Assembly: GCF_910592395.1 (NCBI RefSeq)
Contig: NC_088311.1
Coordinates: forward strand, 4,280,501-4,344,500
Direction of reading: 5' to 3'
DNA: 64,000 bases
Source of the DNA: Lineus longissimus
Lineage: Eukaryota; Nemertea; Pilidiophora; Heteronemertea; Lineidae
The stretch's first letter is position 1, and each line of letters starts with the position of its first letter. Position numbers and translations under genes: made by a program. The notes beneath the pieces were generated by a model, which worked only from the letters and a program-made list of their open reading frames with translations, had not been told where the DNA came from and searched no databases. Positions 22,772 to 36,100 of the stretch are shown here, piece after piece.

Positions 22772-25259
22772 CTATATCGTTCCGGGTAAATCGTCGTAGA
22801 TCACTGAAGAAAGATGCTGACAATTTTCATACGTTGGGTTACTCATTGTGGCCCCGCAATCTTCACCAGCGTTTCCTGCAAGGCAAAAATACGAGATGAT
22901 ATGCCACGGCAACACTGCGTTAGGCCCAATTGAGTTTTGATTAGTAAAATTCACCCGCTGCCGTGGTTGGCGTCTTTTGAGGGTAGGACATGACACTACT
23001 TTGCACCGTGACGCCCTTCGATCATTATTCTAATTTCAAAGCAATAGTGCGGACTTTTAATTTACTGATAACTCCTACCTTTGCTTGTCCAGCAGGCAGC
23101 GCCATTCTGTCTTAACACTAAACCGATGACAAGAGAAACACCTACTGCCATTAGTACCACAACAACGGTTACAGAAATGATAATATTGTAACCCGAGTGT
23201 GGCTCCGAAGATGCTGGAACTATTCCTGGAAGGTAAGATGCGGAACAATTAAGAGCCCGAGCAACAGTAAAACAAACATGTAATCAAGATTGACAAATAA
23301 ATCATTGCTTATTCGTGGACAGATTTATAAAAACTGTTGATCAAGGCATCCGATTTCAAAAGAAGCTTAATTACTCTTCATGGAGTCAGCAATTTGGTCC
23401 CCATCTATAGTCGGAGTCACCGTTGCTCCGCCTCGCTATAAAGTGATGCAGCTTACCTGTTCGATTTACAATATTCGGCCACTTTACTGTCGGTGGTATC
23501 GTGTACGATGAAATGGTTCGTGGCTTGGTTGTCTTATCACGTGGTTTAATTGTGATGTTATGACGCACTGAGGCTGGCCTGTTGATTACCGTACATGTAG
23601 TTGAGGTTTTCAATATCTCTGAGATGTGGGTTGGTTCTGGTGGCACTAAAGGTAGAAATGAGGATTCAGATTTTAAAAGCGTGAGGATACGTATTACGTT
23701 GAATTTCAATCAAATTTTAAAAAAGCTTTATTTAGCACATTACGCATATCTATGAGCATACGGACTTACTATAAAACGACCGAGAGAAAACCTATTTGCA
23801 CGTACACTTACATGTACTTGGCAACTTCGTCGAGAATGTTTTTCTGCATGTTTTGCTTTTTGTCGAGCCAACTTTCGTGGTAATGGTGACTGTATACGCG
23901 ATTCCGGGGACCAGCCCTTTCAGAGTCGCCCGCGAGGTCCGTACTACTTTCTTCCTCCCAATGGAACCTGTGATTGCTGCCTCTTGGCTCGTCTCCACAA
24001 CATAGTAGTCCAAGTTGCCAGTCACCGGTTTCCAGCTTATGTCCGCACTTGTTGCTGTGATCCTTCTAAAGTTTATTGTCGCCGGGTCAACGGACTGTGG
24101 CCCTGAAGGTATTTCATATATATAATAGTTGCCTTTGAAATTTTATAGAAGAAAAAAGATTGGGTTATTCGCCAAGCCATGGACCTACCAAATGGATGGT
24201 AGTGCAATCGTGAGCAATATCAGTACCAACAGAATATTATATGTAAGAGTGGGTAAGACTGTTACCCCTTCTGTTGACTTTTTGATTTTGTAGCGACACG
24301 TACGAACAGCAATAATAAACATCTCGCCGGCCTGCGAGTTGCAAGAAAACAAAATTCTACAGCTGAAACCTTTGATCGCCTTCGCTTTCTTTTCTCCCGT
24401 GTGCGTTGAGCCTGTAGGCCTACTTACTGGCGTAGAATCCTGTCGATGTCACCAAGCTTTCATGAGCCCCCCTCACGACCATAACTTCCACCACATACCA
24501 ATAACCGGGTATAAGCTTCGTGATAGAAACGTCGAGGTCGGGAGATATGGATGCTATGATGCTTGGGTGCACCTTTGCCCCACTTCCCATCGGCGTTATT
24601 TGGATTCTGTAAAATTCGAAGTTTCCCGCTAGTCTGCTCCATGAGACCTTTGCTGTTGTCGTTGTAACGTAATCTATCCCGATATACATGTGTCCTACTT
24701 TCCACAATTCTGGAAGATCTTCGGATGTGTAATCATAGGTCGGAGCTGCAAGAGAATAGAGGAGTGAAATACTGTTTGTAGATCCCCTGACGAAAGATAA
24801 TTTTTTTACCAAGTGTCCATGAAGGTGCGGCGGCAATCTACACACTTCAGTATTCAGTTCACACATTGTATCACCTGCAACCCTTGAAAATGTATTCTCA
24901 ATTTATTCATGCATTAAGGGATTACAGCTGACGATGCGTGAGTTGGCTCCCTGGAAAAGCACGTATTCTACGCCTATCGATCACTAGACCTTCAATAAAA
25001 CGTGTTCATGCGTCTATCTCTTTTTACCTTTTATGAAACTACACGTAATGTCAGATGTCCTTTAAAGTGACAGCACTATAATTCTAAAACCAACGCATTA
25101 TCCAACTGATGTCCCACAGGCTGATTTCAGGGCTTTCTCAAAATTGTTAGCCTACATCTTAATTTTTATTAGTAAATAATGTAGTGTGCACTTACCAGCT
25201 CCAACTGGAAACAACGATAAGTTGAGAACAAAAGACACGATGATGAACCAGTGTTCCAT
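22772..25259 (-). CDS. FN3-domain type I receptor with tyrosine-motif tail (complete)
   Basis: Six exons join to 1113 nt (370 aa): 25196-25259, 24428-24745, 23812-24102, 23457-23645, 23079-23225, 22772-22875, all phase 1 and in frame. A signal peptide (1-21, MEHWFIIVSFVLNLSLFPVG) is followed by two fibronectin type III domains (about 22-127 and 128-224; the core W, L and Y of the fold are visible), a Thr-rich stalk (225-287), one transmembrane helix (about 301-323) and a 40-residue tail. The tail holds NPTY (349-352), YENC (352-355) and VIYDDL (361-366). These resemble a PTB/endocytosis NPxY, a Grb2-type YxN and an ITIM (V/I/L-x-Y-x-x-L) respectively. A cell-surface signalling or adhesion receptor is inferred; I recognise no named orthologue. 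The gene lies directly upstream of the CUB/CCP receptor in the same orientation. Confidence 0.9.
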
Positions 25260-26129
25260 TGCTTTGCAATTTCGTGATTTACGTTGAACCTTCTTGGAGA
25301 AGGTGCTATTTACAAGTAATAGTACCTCCGTTGTTGTAATAGATATACTTAAACATGATTCATTCACCACATATTCGATTTCCGTTGAGAGTAGCATGAC
25401 CAAATTACTAATACATGTACATGTATTGAAACGTTGGAGCTAATTTACGGAACGAATCGTGATTTTCGATGTAATCAGATAAATTACACTAATTTTCGCA
25501 GAATCACATCAACTTTTTTAATGAATCAATGATGAAAAAGACCAATATGTATCTAAAGAACCAGTCACTAAGGTAATATGGCTTTGTGATCGGATCACAT
25601 GCATATTTGTCATTCATAATCATCTTCGGTCCTCATGAAAGGTCCACTTATGTCCAACGTAACCAAGAAGCTCCCGTGTCCTAGTGGATATGGCATTGGC
25701 CTAACAAACCAGAGTCCCCGGTTCGAATCATGCTGCTGTCACTTATTTTAATTTTCTTTCCGTAATTTTTATTATCACTTCTGTGTGAATATGTTTTGTT
25801 TCATTTACCATGAAAAAAACCAACTTCAATCAAAAATAACTGACAATATCATACATCATGCATCATGCATCAATATTCTTAAAACAGGGTTGGCATAGCT
25901 CTGGACAGGGAATCTGGCACAAATTCAAATCACTTCCAGAATTCACGCACCCACCCAAGTTCATTGGAACATATCAGAATGTTTGTCAATATTTCGATAA
26001 CTCCGCTGAAATGTACTGGGAGCATTGGAGCGGTCACAACCAGAAGATCGGGATATGACCACTTCAACAATTTTTCACCTCGGAGCTTCACTTGCATCGA
26101 CTTGGGGTGTTTCCAGCCATTTGTCTATA
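25260..26129. other. Intergenic, no gene seen
   Basis: This stretch lies upstream of the FN3 receptor start and must include its promoter. Apart from the tRNA-like piece at 25670-25742 and TACATGTACATGTA-type palindromes near 25412-25427, I see no supported feature. Confidence 0.5.
25670..25742 (+). other. Degenerate tRNA-Val(AAC)-like sequence or SINE head
   Basis: A box-like TGTCCTAGTGGAT and a B box GGTTCGAATC are spaced as in a tRNA, with a CCTAACA anticodon-loop-like heptamer (AAC) between them. The T-stem 3' half and the acceptor 3' half do not pair, and a T-rich stretch follows. It is therefore better read as a tRNA-derived SINE head or pseudo-tRNA than a working tRNA. Confidence 0.45.
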
Positions 26130-26636
26130 AGCGCGCAACCGCGGCAAAAACAGCCCAAGTGGTTGTGTAGTCATTATGCACTGGACTATGGCAACCGCGG
26201 CGAAAAGCCCCAGTGCGCCTGTCATTATGCACTGAACTAAGGCAACCAAGGCGAAAAGCCCAAGTGCGTCTGTCAATATGCACTGAACTAAGGCAACCAA
26301 GGCGAAAAGCCCAATTGCGTCTGTCATTATGCACTGACCTAAGGCAACCGCGGCGAAAAGCCCAAGTGCGACTCTCATGCACTGACCTAAGGCAACCAAT
26401 GCGAAAAGCCGAAGTGCGTCTGTCATTATGCACTGAACTAAGGCAACCACGGCGAAAAGCCCCAGTGCGTCTGTCATTATGCACTGAACTAAGGCAACCA
26501 CTTCGAAAAGCCCAAGTGCGTCTGTCATTATATTGCACTGAACTGAGGCAACCACGGCGAAAAGCCCAAGTGCGTCTGTCATTATGCACTGAACTGAGGC
26601 AACCACGCCGAAAAGCCTGAGTGGGTCTGTCACTTG
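26130..26636. repeat. 51-bp minisatellite, about 10 copies
   Basis: The unit is recognisable by GCGAAAAGCCCAAGTGCGTC followed by TGTCATTATGCACTGAACTA and AGGCAACCAC. GAAAAGCC recurs at 26202, 26253, 26304, 26355, 26403, 26454, 26505, 26559 and 26610, so the spacing is 51 bp with one 48 and one 54. Because 51 is 17 codons and both variants are also multiples of three, long open frames appear in three frames (one plus, two minus). No start context, splice signal or known domain supports a protein. Confidence 0.9.
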
Positions 26637-27138
26637 GCACATGCAAAGGCGCCTCATATTGTCCCTGTCGGCAATTATGATTCCCACTTCCCCTGAAAGC
26701 ATTATTATTCATGCTGATGGCATTCAACGTGTTGGACGCATTCATACCATGAAGGAATTGTTCGGTTTGTTGGGATTACAAAATTCAATACCACACTGGA
26801 AGGTTCTTTTGTGCTTGAATAGGCGCAGTGTATAGGGTCGTGGGCTTGTATAGAAACACGTAACACTAACAGGGAATAGAATTGACCGTGCTCGAGCGAG
26901 ACTCGTCACGAGCTTGGACTGCGTTTGGGCGAAATTACCCTTCACTTACACAGATAATTCTTAAGACTAGTTTTCATGACATGGGCATACCGCATCAAGT
27001 CCAAGAGGGAGATATCGTGGCCAAATTCTGTGTCTTTATCAGTGGAACTGTAATGTGTGTTTAATGTAAAATTTCCAAATTTCAATTTGACCACCTGTGA
27101 CGTTTGGAATTTACGGACCTTCGGCATTCCCCACAAAT

Positions 27139-30100
27139 ATGGCGACCATGGAGGATTATTATTACCCACCCAACTCCGGACAAGTCGAAAGTCCGGTTGT
27201 GCCAGTGTTTTTCGACCCTGGTACTACGATTGAAAAGTGTTATAGGTGTAAAGAAAGTGTGTACCATGTGGAGAAAATAGGGCCTATAAACGGGATGCTG
27301 TGGCACAGGGGCTGCTTCAAATGTTCAACCTGCGGACGGCAACTCACTGTCAAAACTTTCTACACTGACAGCAGTTCAGCTGACGACAAGGAAATTTACT
27401 GCTCCTCCCATGCGCCTAATTCACACGGGTCGCACGTAGATTATGAGGCCATGGGTATCAAACACGGGGTTGGGTCGCAGTTCAGGGTAAGGGAGAGCAA
27501 AAAGTTCCACAACGAACAAATACGTGGAACAGACCCCGGGAGAGGGGCTGCTTATGATACTGATGCAATGACGATACGGAGAGCTCTAAATGCCCCAAAG
27601 TTGCAACCGGGCAAGCATTTTTATTCCGAACCAGGAATGTACGGTAACCAAGAAGATGTACAGATACAAGGGGCGTTACGGGCGCAACAGCTCTCACGAG
27701 TCCAACGGCAAGCCGTCGAGAAACATCACTTTCCAGTTTACGCGGTAAGTCTACTGCCAAAGGATACAATTTGCGAAGGATGATGTGTCATTGTCCTCAC
27801 GCGTTTCTACAGATTTGTATGTTGACGTTATCGTATGTTACCGGTCTCTTCTACTCCCCCCCCCCCCCCCCCCACGGGTCAATAACTCCACTCGGTTATG
27901 GTTTGGTAAGGCTTCATGACAAAGGCCTACACCAAAGAAAGACCACTGGCACTGTAATTAGAAAATATAGTGACTTTGCAGGAACCAGGAACCAGGAACA
28001 GGCCTAGCCACATTGGTCAGACTGTGCCCTGACACGTGAATGCTCTAATTGTAAAGGTTGACATAAGAGAACAAACTTTGCAAATAAAGAAGACAAAAAA
28101 GATCCATTTTTTTAAAGTTTGATACTGCCTTACATGTTGGACATATATCTTTTGTTCTTTTCAATTTACCCCTATCCAAATAGGACAATATTCTGTTGTC
28201 TACTTTCCCCGCAGTTTTCTTTTAATTCAGTTATATTGGCTAATCAGACTTCCCACACGTAGGGGCTGCGAAACCGCCCTAATTACAAATAAATGCAAAT
28301 CGTAATCGAACGGTTACCAGATTCCATATCATCTGATTGCATTCTTCAGAGCTACACAACGTTATTTCTGTAAGATGAAACATAAAAGAATCGTCTGGGT
28401 CACACTGGTTCATAACTCATTTCGGTGTAGGTTATAGTAGGCCTACAATCATTTGGCGTCTGATCACCTGATAATGAGTTTAACGATGCTTGTATATTGA
28501 TCGTCCCAGGGCAGGTCGTCATTAAACGCATCTGGCTCCAAACACAATACCAATGCAGGTGTCAAAGCTGCACCCTGACAGTATCTACATCCGTGCAGCA
28601 GTATGAAGAAGTCTTCTTTGCTGGTTATAACTTGCATGTATTTCGTTTCAAAGATTTAATTCCGTGTCTCAGTAAAGGTTACCAGGAAAATATTAGAGGG
28701 GTTCAGATTTTGATACGAACACGAGGTGACGCATATACAGTGTTGCCAGTTGTTAGAAATGCAATCAAACATTATACCTTTAACTGTGCCTTGAAATGCT
28801 TATACAAAAGGATCAACTTGACGTGATGACGTCAACAAAATGATAGAAATCACCTCGTTCCCGTAATCGAATAAAAATCTGAATTTTGCTATTATATATT
28901 TCACCACGGGTGAATCAAAATTGTTTGTTGGTCATACCTTGGGTTACAAATACAAAGGACTTCGTCATTAAATGAATTGTACCAGTGCATTGCAGTAGAC
29001 ACTGCTAATATACTCTATGCAACAACTTTATGCTGCTATTAGTGCTTAACATGCTAAACATGCAGTAGTGGACTTGCATGATCAAGATGGTTATAAAGGT
29101 CGACAACCAGCCAGTGCTGCGTGTGTTAAGGGCAAGAGTAAATCAACCACAGGTACCAGAGTCCAAGATCAATAAAATACCGTTAATATGTAATAACACT
29201 GGTATGGCCTATAGTGAAGACGATGAAGTTGATGTGTGCAGAATTTTTATTGAATTTCTATTGTTTTTGCGATGGTTGGCAGATACATGCATATACAGTG
29301 CGTACAAACTCACTACCAGATTGATATCCTTAATGATAGTCGAATGGTTTTAACGAAGATTGATAGATGTTATTATAGAATGTAGTTGAATTATGAGATA
29401 GACAGCTCCAGTCGGCTCGTACCATGCCAGGTGTTACTATAGATTCTATACTGTCATACTGTCATGGAACAGTTTGCCTGCACTTAATCATGGCATACAT
29501 GTACTGTACAAATAACATTTATATACCACAGGTTTTCCATATATTCTGGTTATTCAAAAATGATTGTGTTTTGAACACTCTGTAATCTTACATGGAACCA
29601 TACCAATACTCACGAGTTTTATATGGAGCTAAAAGTGATTTTACATACATAGAATTCAGTAATATGCCATAATATAGCCTTTCAACTTGGCTTAGATTAC
29701 CAGACCCTACTTTATTCTATATAGGCTTATATCCCCCTCTTAGTACCCATTCCAAAATGGTTGTGTGATGCCTGTGTCGAATGGTGGCATACAGGAACAA
29801 AAAACTACCCCCTGACGATACATGCTGATTAAATACTTGACCCATTAAAAGCGAGTCGAAAGCAAAAAAAATTCAGCACCATAAACCTGAAATATGCATG
29901 CTATGTTTATGCGTTTCTTTTCTCACGAGAACTCCAAAGCGATGAAATGAAAACTTCAGAATCAAGGGCCAGTTAATCAATACGGTCCATTTTGCCACAG
30001 AAATTCTATACCTGTGATCACGGAGTCCGTGATTTAAAAAAAGGCCTCTTCGAAAATAAAGTAATCAGAACATTAACCAGGGGGCCTTGTCCATCAGTGT

Positions 30101-33100
30101 GTCCTCTGGGCAATACTTTGACATTTAGGGCGTTGAGGATGTCTGGTGTTTTTTTAGATTTTCAAAACGGACTGTGCTAAATTCCTCACACACCCTGACA
30201 TCAGACCAATGTTGGGGCACGAGTCGCCCTTGTTTGAAGCTCTATAATCAATCACCACCAAGTCTTTTCTGTACCAACGGGCTTTCAAACTACATGTAGT
30301 TACTCGTCGGAATGCCATGCGTGTACACAGTCACTAAAGAAATAGAACACCAACATGTCTTGTATTTGTCCGGCAATAGGAAGCCAGATTAAATATTTTA
30401 AAAATCACCCTGCAGGCAAGATGGGTATTGGCGTACTGCAAGTAATTATTCACCATTCCTTCTCTGGCCATGGGCGACAGTAACTTTATATCATGTACAT
30501 GGAGCATTGAAACATTCTATCCCTACGTAACTCAAATATGCCCAGTCGATTTGTAGCAACAAGAACTATTTGCTTTACTATTCTGACATTTTCATTATTT
30601 GTTCGAACACTTTGGCTATGGTGCCTTCCGATGTACCATGTCTGAACACGAATTTTGTGGAACCAACATGTGGGCAACCCCGGTGTGCATTTCTTTGAGT
30701 ATGGTTCATAAGAAATACCAACGAAGAAATAACAAAGCTCAAAATTGATAACTCAATTAAGACATCAATTGTTGCTGTCGGTACTGAAACCATTTTCGTC
30801 TTCTCAGTGCTTATAAACTTCCAACTTTGGTGAGGGTATGCCAAATGGTCCTCAAGCTATTGGCTTTTCAATTAGACATGTTCGGAGAGCATTAATGCAT
30901 TGTTTAGCAAACAAATCAATGAGAGCCGGTTATGATACAAGCAAACAGGCCGATGTACTCCGCAAATATGAAAAAGTTGTGTGCTACGATATTCACACGA
31001 TAAGACCGTATATTTACGTTACGTGTATGATCCATAGTATCCTCCTTTCAAGTCGGGCTTGGGGGGGGGGGCGCAACTGGCATTACTTAATCGTGGTGTT
31101 AATGATGGTTATCATATGAAGTTACTTTCAGAAATAGTGAATCAGGAACAGGCGAGCAAATGTCATATCACAGTTTAGCCCAACTCAGTATAATCTTTCC
31201 ACTTCCAGCAAAAGAAAAAAGAGATTCTTGTCACCGCTCAAAAACAACTAGAAGCGAAGCATCGGCTCGAGGAGGATAAACTCTTCCTGGAGTTTCAGGA
31301 GGAGAGGACCGAAGAAACGAAGAAGGTAGACAAGGAGGTTGATGAAGAATGGGAAGTCAAGCTAAAGGAACTAACGAAGAAGTTCGACAAGGAAATCTCG
31401 AAGAAGAAAACCAAGAAGTCATCGGACGACAAGAAGGTAAACCATGGGTTGACGACTGAGTCGTTTTTCGTTTTGAGAAGTAAATTGGCTAACAGGTTTC
31501 CGAACCCTAAGTACGAAGGTTTGTGTTGTCATGAAGTCCTGCGCGAATTCATTTACTCGACACTTGTAACCGTTCAAATCCAGCTTCTTTGTTTCAACAC
31601 TTCTTCAAACGATGAAACAAGTCAAGGACGTCAACTGTTGCCGTTGTTTAACTTTTAAAATTACCCGTGTTGCATCAGGCACAAAAGTGTACACAGTATG
31701 TTGAAATGAAATCATTGATGTGAAAAGCTATTTGTAGAGTCTGAAGAGGCCCTCCATCCCACACAAGTTTGTTAACATAGCTGTTAATGCAAATACACTA
31801 TGATGGCACTACGTGTTTCAAAATATATGTGACACTTTCGATTTTGAATATTTCCTTTAGTCAGTACACTGCCCTAATTACGGGACTTAAAATATTTCAG
31901 GCATAATAGAATCCCTTGTCCCCCAGGACACTCTATCCCAGTACAATTTGTCCTATTACACCGGTTCGGGCTGGCGAAACATTTCGTCAGCTCTTACATT
32001 AGATTTCCAACATGACAGCCATTTTCGTTTTTACAGTACATGACTATACAATTTCAAAAAGAGAAGGAAGACCTCGAGAAGACAATGACCTTGAAGAAGA
32101 CGAAGAAGCGAGAATACGCGACCTTAAAACTGATAGAAATGGAGCAGCAGGCGACCTCAACCATGGTGAAAAAACAGAGCAAGCAGATGTTGGGTCTGGT
32201 GGCGGCAAAGCAGAAGGAATTGCAGAAGGAGCTCGAGAAAGAATTGGAGAAGGAGGTCCCAGCTGATCAGGTAATTATAGAAAATATGAAAATAGACACA
32301 ATTGTATCGGCACAAGTGTTGCGGTTATGTTGAATTAAGCGCTCAGTTGTTTCCACTTGACTTTGAAAGTCAACAATATGTTTGCACTGATTAGATGACT
32401 TCAAACTAAACTTGACATGAAAATACTAGAAATGTGCTGCTGCATGCAGAAAATAAAACCTTATTTTCCCATGCCCTCTTGAGCCTACTTGATTTTGTAG
32501 AGTGAAGATCATATAAAATTAGCAATGCTGCGACCAACAAAAAGGTTTGCTGGCGGTCGTGGCTACTCTATGTCTACCTCTTCAACACTAAACACCCTAC
32601 TCGCCAGTCGCTGATACGAATCATCTCTCAAAGGTTGACGGTGACATCACCAAAGAAGCGCCCCCTGTAGTCACACCAAAGAAGCACCAGCAGAATGGTA
32701 CCAACATCTTTATGCCGGTCACCGATGACGACGAAACCGTGGCTCCGACCCCGAAACCTCCAAGTTGCAGCAAGAGGGAGTTGTATGCTGATCCTGCAGT
32801 GTTTGAAGAGTTGGACGAACGAGTTTTTAATGTAAGTCAAAGTTCCTAAGAATTTGCATTGCGAGAATTAAACAGAAAACCTCTCTCAAATTGAGATGAT
32901 GTGTAGCAACCTAATGAAACTTAAGATTTTAAACAATATTCGAACTGGCATATAAACGGATAAGGAATACGCAATCGAATTAAACTTAAACAGTGCCCCA
33001 TTAACATTTATGATATTCGGTAAGTCATCGGGGTTGATGTTTAACAAAGTGATAACCGAGTTCAATTATTTCAGATATTGCATGACCAGGAAATGAAGGT

Positions 33101-36100
33101 ATGAGAAGACTTCTAGCGAAGTTATAGATGGATTCAATATTTCATATTTCAGTCAATGTGTTAGCTGTTAGTTCTGCATTCATTCTTTTTCATCCAACTC
33201 AATCCGCCGGCCAACCATATTTATCATGTTTATGCAATTGTAAACCAAGGGAATATTCTGTGACAGCTGTATCCTACGCAATAGGCATATATGAAGTAAA
33301 CATTTTTTTAAAAAAAATTTATAATGCTTCCTTTGACAGTATTGCAAACTGAGCTCTTTAGTCCGTCTTATATTGCTCGTGTAGATTGTCGCAAAATGAT
33401 CTTCGATGGCCCATCCATGGCCTCAAGGAACCTTTGTGAAGTGTAGCACTTCAAAAGAAACTATGCCAGACAATTCGCTTCCACCCTTACGTGAACGCTC
33501 ATGTGGAGAAGCTATATACATTTAGGGTGCGGGAAGAGTTACCTTAAAATCATCGGCGAGATTGACTCAACTGCGGGATGTTTAACTGCAGTTTATCACA
33601 GGCGCCCAAAAAAATATTCACCAACATCTACAGTTGTCAACAATTTTTCCCTTGGTTCATGTGTGTTCATGGAATTCTGCTTTGTTTGGCGTTGCTTCAC
33701 GTGTCCTTGTGGAGAACATAAATTTACTCTCCGTCCTTGTCAATTTTCCATTCCTTGGCTTACAGATTGCTGAGAATGAACAACAAACATTCACCGAACT
33801 CGTAGATCAACTGACAGAAAACTGTACAAGCGACCTTGAGAAAGTGAGGTAAGTCGGGAATTTCATTGTGCGATCCATGCTCATGTCTTTGTTTTGCTAT
33901 CCTGACAGGTCATTTCATGATCATTGCTCAAAAGTAGTATTGTATTACCAAATTTCTCTTCCTTGTTTAATAACAGTTGACCGTCCCCTTAGAAAACGCA
34001 GAGAGTACTCATACTGAAGTAAAAGGAAACCCGAAAGTGTAAAACCAGCAATTCCGAATGCTGCCTTGCGTATTGATATGAAAGTGGTTGCTCTATATAT
34101 TAGCGTTCTTCGAACATATTGAAGGTCTTTTAATCTTGGGCGTTGTTATAATTTAGCGACTGGTGTAAACTCAGTGATCTTGTTGGCGAAGGTTTCAGTC
34201 TCAGCTACCCATCCCTCTGCCCGTGGTCGAAATAATTATACAATAACTTATGATGATTTATCGATGCTGTGTATTTTTTTACATGTGACAACATACTAGA
34301 CGGCTTCTTTACTTTTCAGGGCAATATTCCGTTGGATTACCGTGAAAGACTTGAATATGATGGACTTCGATTCTAAGGGAGAGCAGCAGGATACGCCACT
34401 CGGCCTTATGCGTGGTATCAAGTTTGGAACAGAGACATATCATGTGCTCTTCATGCGACTGTGCAGGTAAATGTCTAAATAAAAAAGTCCCTTGTTTGAT
34501 AACCTGATCGAGAGGGAACGTCCAAAGAACCTAAACGGCAACGTAATGATACAAACATATTATTGGCCTAAAATTCCGACAATGTATCCAACAATGATGA
34601 TGTATCATGCATGAGGTGATCAATATATATAGCTCTACGTTGACAATATTTAACTTAAAATTTTCGTTTCCAGTTATGCTGGTCTTCACTGTGTGGAGGT
34701 TAAAGGTCATTCCAAGAGCGTTGGGTATGAGCCAGGGATGAAGATTCGGGAGAACACCTTCTTGAATACTTGGAACGCTGTCAACGTTGATGGAGACTGG
34801 AGGATGGTGCAGTGTAACTGGGGTGCAAGGTACATTGCTTTAGACTTATTTAGACTCTTTATCCACAATCGAAGTGTTTATTTGTTTTGGCGTTAATTGT
34901 TTTGGGAACAATTTTTCTTTAAATAGATCTGCTCCTTTAATCTATGAAACACGTCCGAGTAAAATCTTTATATTCTTATCTTTGTGCAAAGTATGATTTG
35001 TTTGGTGAAATTCGTTGGGGTTCGATATGTTCATCAGTACCCACAGTTACTGTTCCCCCTTTGCAATTGCAGGCATCTCGTCCTAAACAAGGATTCCAAC
35101 CAGCCCGCCCAGCGTTCCAAGAAAAAGAGCGACAAGATCCGCTACCAATACGACGAGCACTACTTCTTGACTGACCCCTGTGATTTCATTCTCGAATTCT
35201 GGCCTTTTGAATCCGAATGGCAATGTCTCGAGAAACCTATATCAAAGGAGCAGTTCGAGGCTCTACCATTTGTGAGGTATGTTCAAATATCCATGTCAAC
35301 TTCAAAATTTAGACTTGGATCCAAATACATCTACCTTCTTCTCAAGTATTCTCTGTTGAAACAGCGGCCCTACACACATGGTGTTTGCGCTCTCCATCCC
35401 TTTTGCTGTTGCTTGTTAAATTCTATGCAGCAGTTTTCGGTTGACAACATTTGGCCTGGTGTCCTTTCTGAGTGCATCTGCTGCAATCTGCTGCGTGTGT
35501 AGCGAGGTCAGATTGGAACACAACTTGATCTGCCTTGTAAATTTATCCTTCCTGTGGTTTCGGGCATGACTTTGGTTCAACTGATCCATTATGGGACATG
35601 CTTGTGATAATGACCTTCCGCGTTTTTCATTCCAGATCCATATTCTTTCACTATCGCATGCAGCTGGAGACGGGCACCAAAGCTGTGGTGTTCGCCGACG
35701 AGAAGGGAGGCACCCAGCTGAAGATCCGCATCACACCTGATCTAGTCAAAGATATTGTGTTCCACTACCAGCTCAGATTCGCAGACGAACACAGGCGGGA
35801 ACTCAAGGAATACAAAGGAACCAAACTGGAGCGATTCGTCTACCAAACCACCGTTGATAACCACATAGTATTTAGTATCCATCTTCCGACAACCGGTGAC
35901 TATTTCTTAGAGGTTTTTGCAAACAAAATCGATGATACTAACCGAATCAGTGATGATCCTAATGCCCCTATGATGCCCTTCCGCCTCAAGTGCGCCTGCA
36001 AATTCCGCCTGATTTGTCGAAAGATGGTAGGCAAGATGCATCCATTACCTAATTGTGCCACTGGTGAATGGGGTCCACTGAAAGCAATCCGCCATTTTGA

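Larger units (their letters stand above)
14373..24419. repeat. Tandem segmental duplication, copy B
   Basis: This is the second copy of the block at 1-10153. With the preceding 4.2 kb (10154-14372) it makes a period of about 14.3 kb. Unlike copy A it continues on its right side into the genuine 5' exons of the FN3 receptor gene (24428-25259). It therefore sits in the ancestral flank, and the copy A end at 10153 is the duplication breakpoint. Differences from copy A include loss or absence of a 172-bp inserted element (present at 5418-5589), about 65 bp extra near 22480-22548, and scattered substitutions. Confidence 0.93.

Noticed and set aside
25670-25742. Functional tRNA-Val
   Set aside because: A and B boxes are recognisable but the T-stem and acceptor stem do not pair.
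26130-26636. CRISPR-like array
   Set aside because: Repeats are contiguous with no unique spacers, and the genome is plainly eukaryotic.
26088-26745. Open frames of about 204 and 206 codons on the minus strand and 135 on the plus strand
   Set aside because: All arise from the 51-bp minisatellite; three overlapping frames cannot all be real and none shows a domain or gene structure.
32597-32633. Earlier acceptor (CGCCAG) for hillarin exon 4
   Set aside because: It would give the wrong phase after the exon ending 32270. The CTCAAAG acceptor at 32634 fits phase 0, though it is weak.
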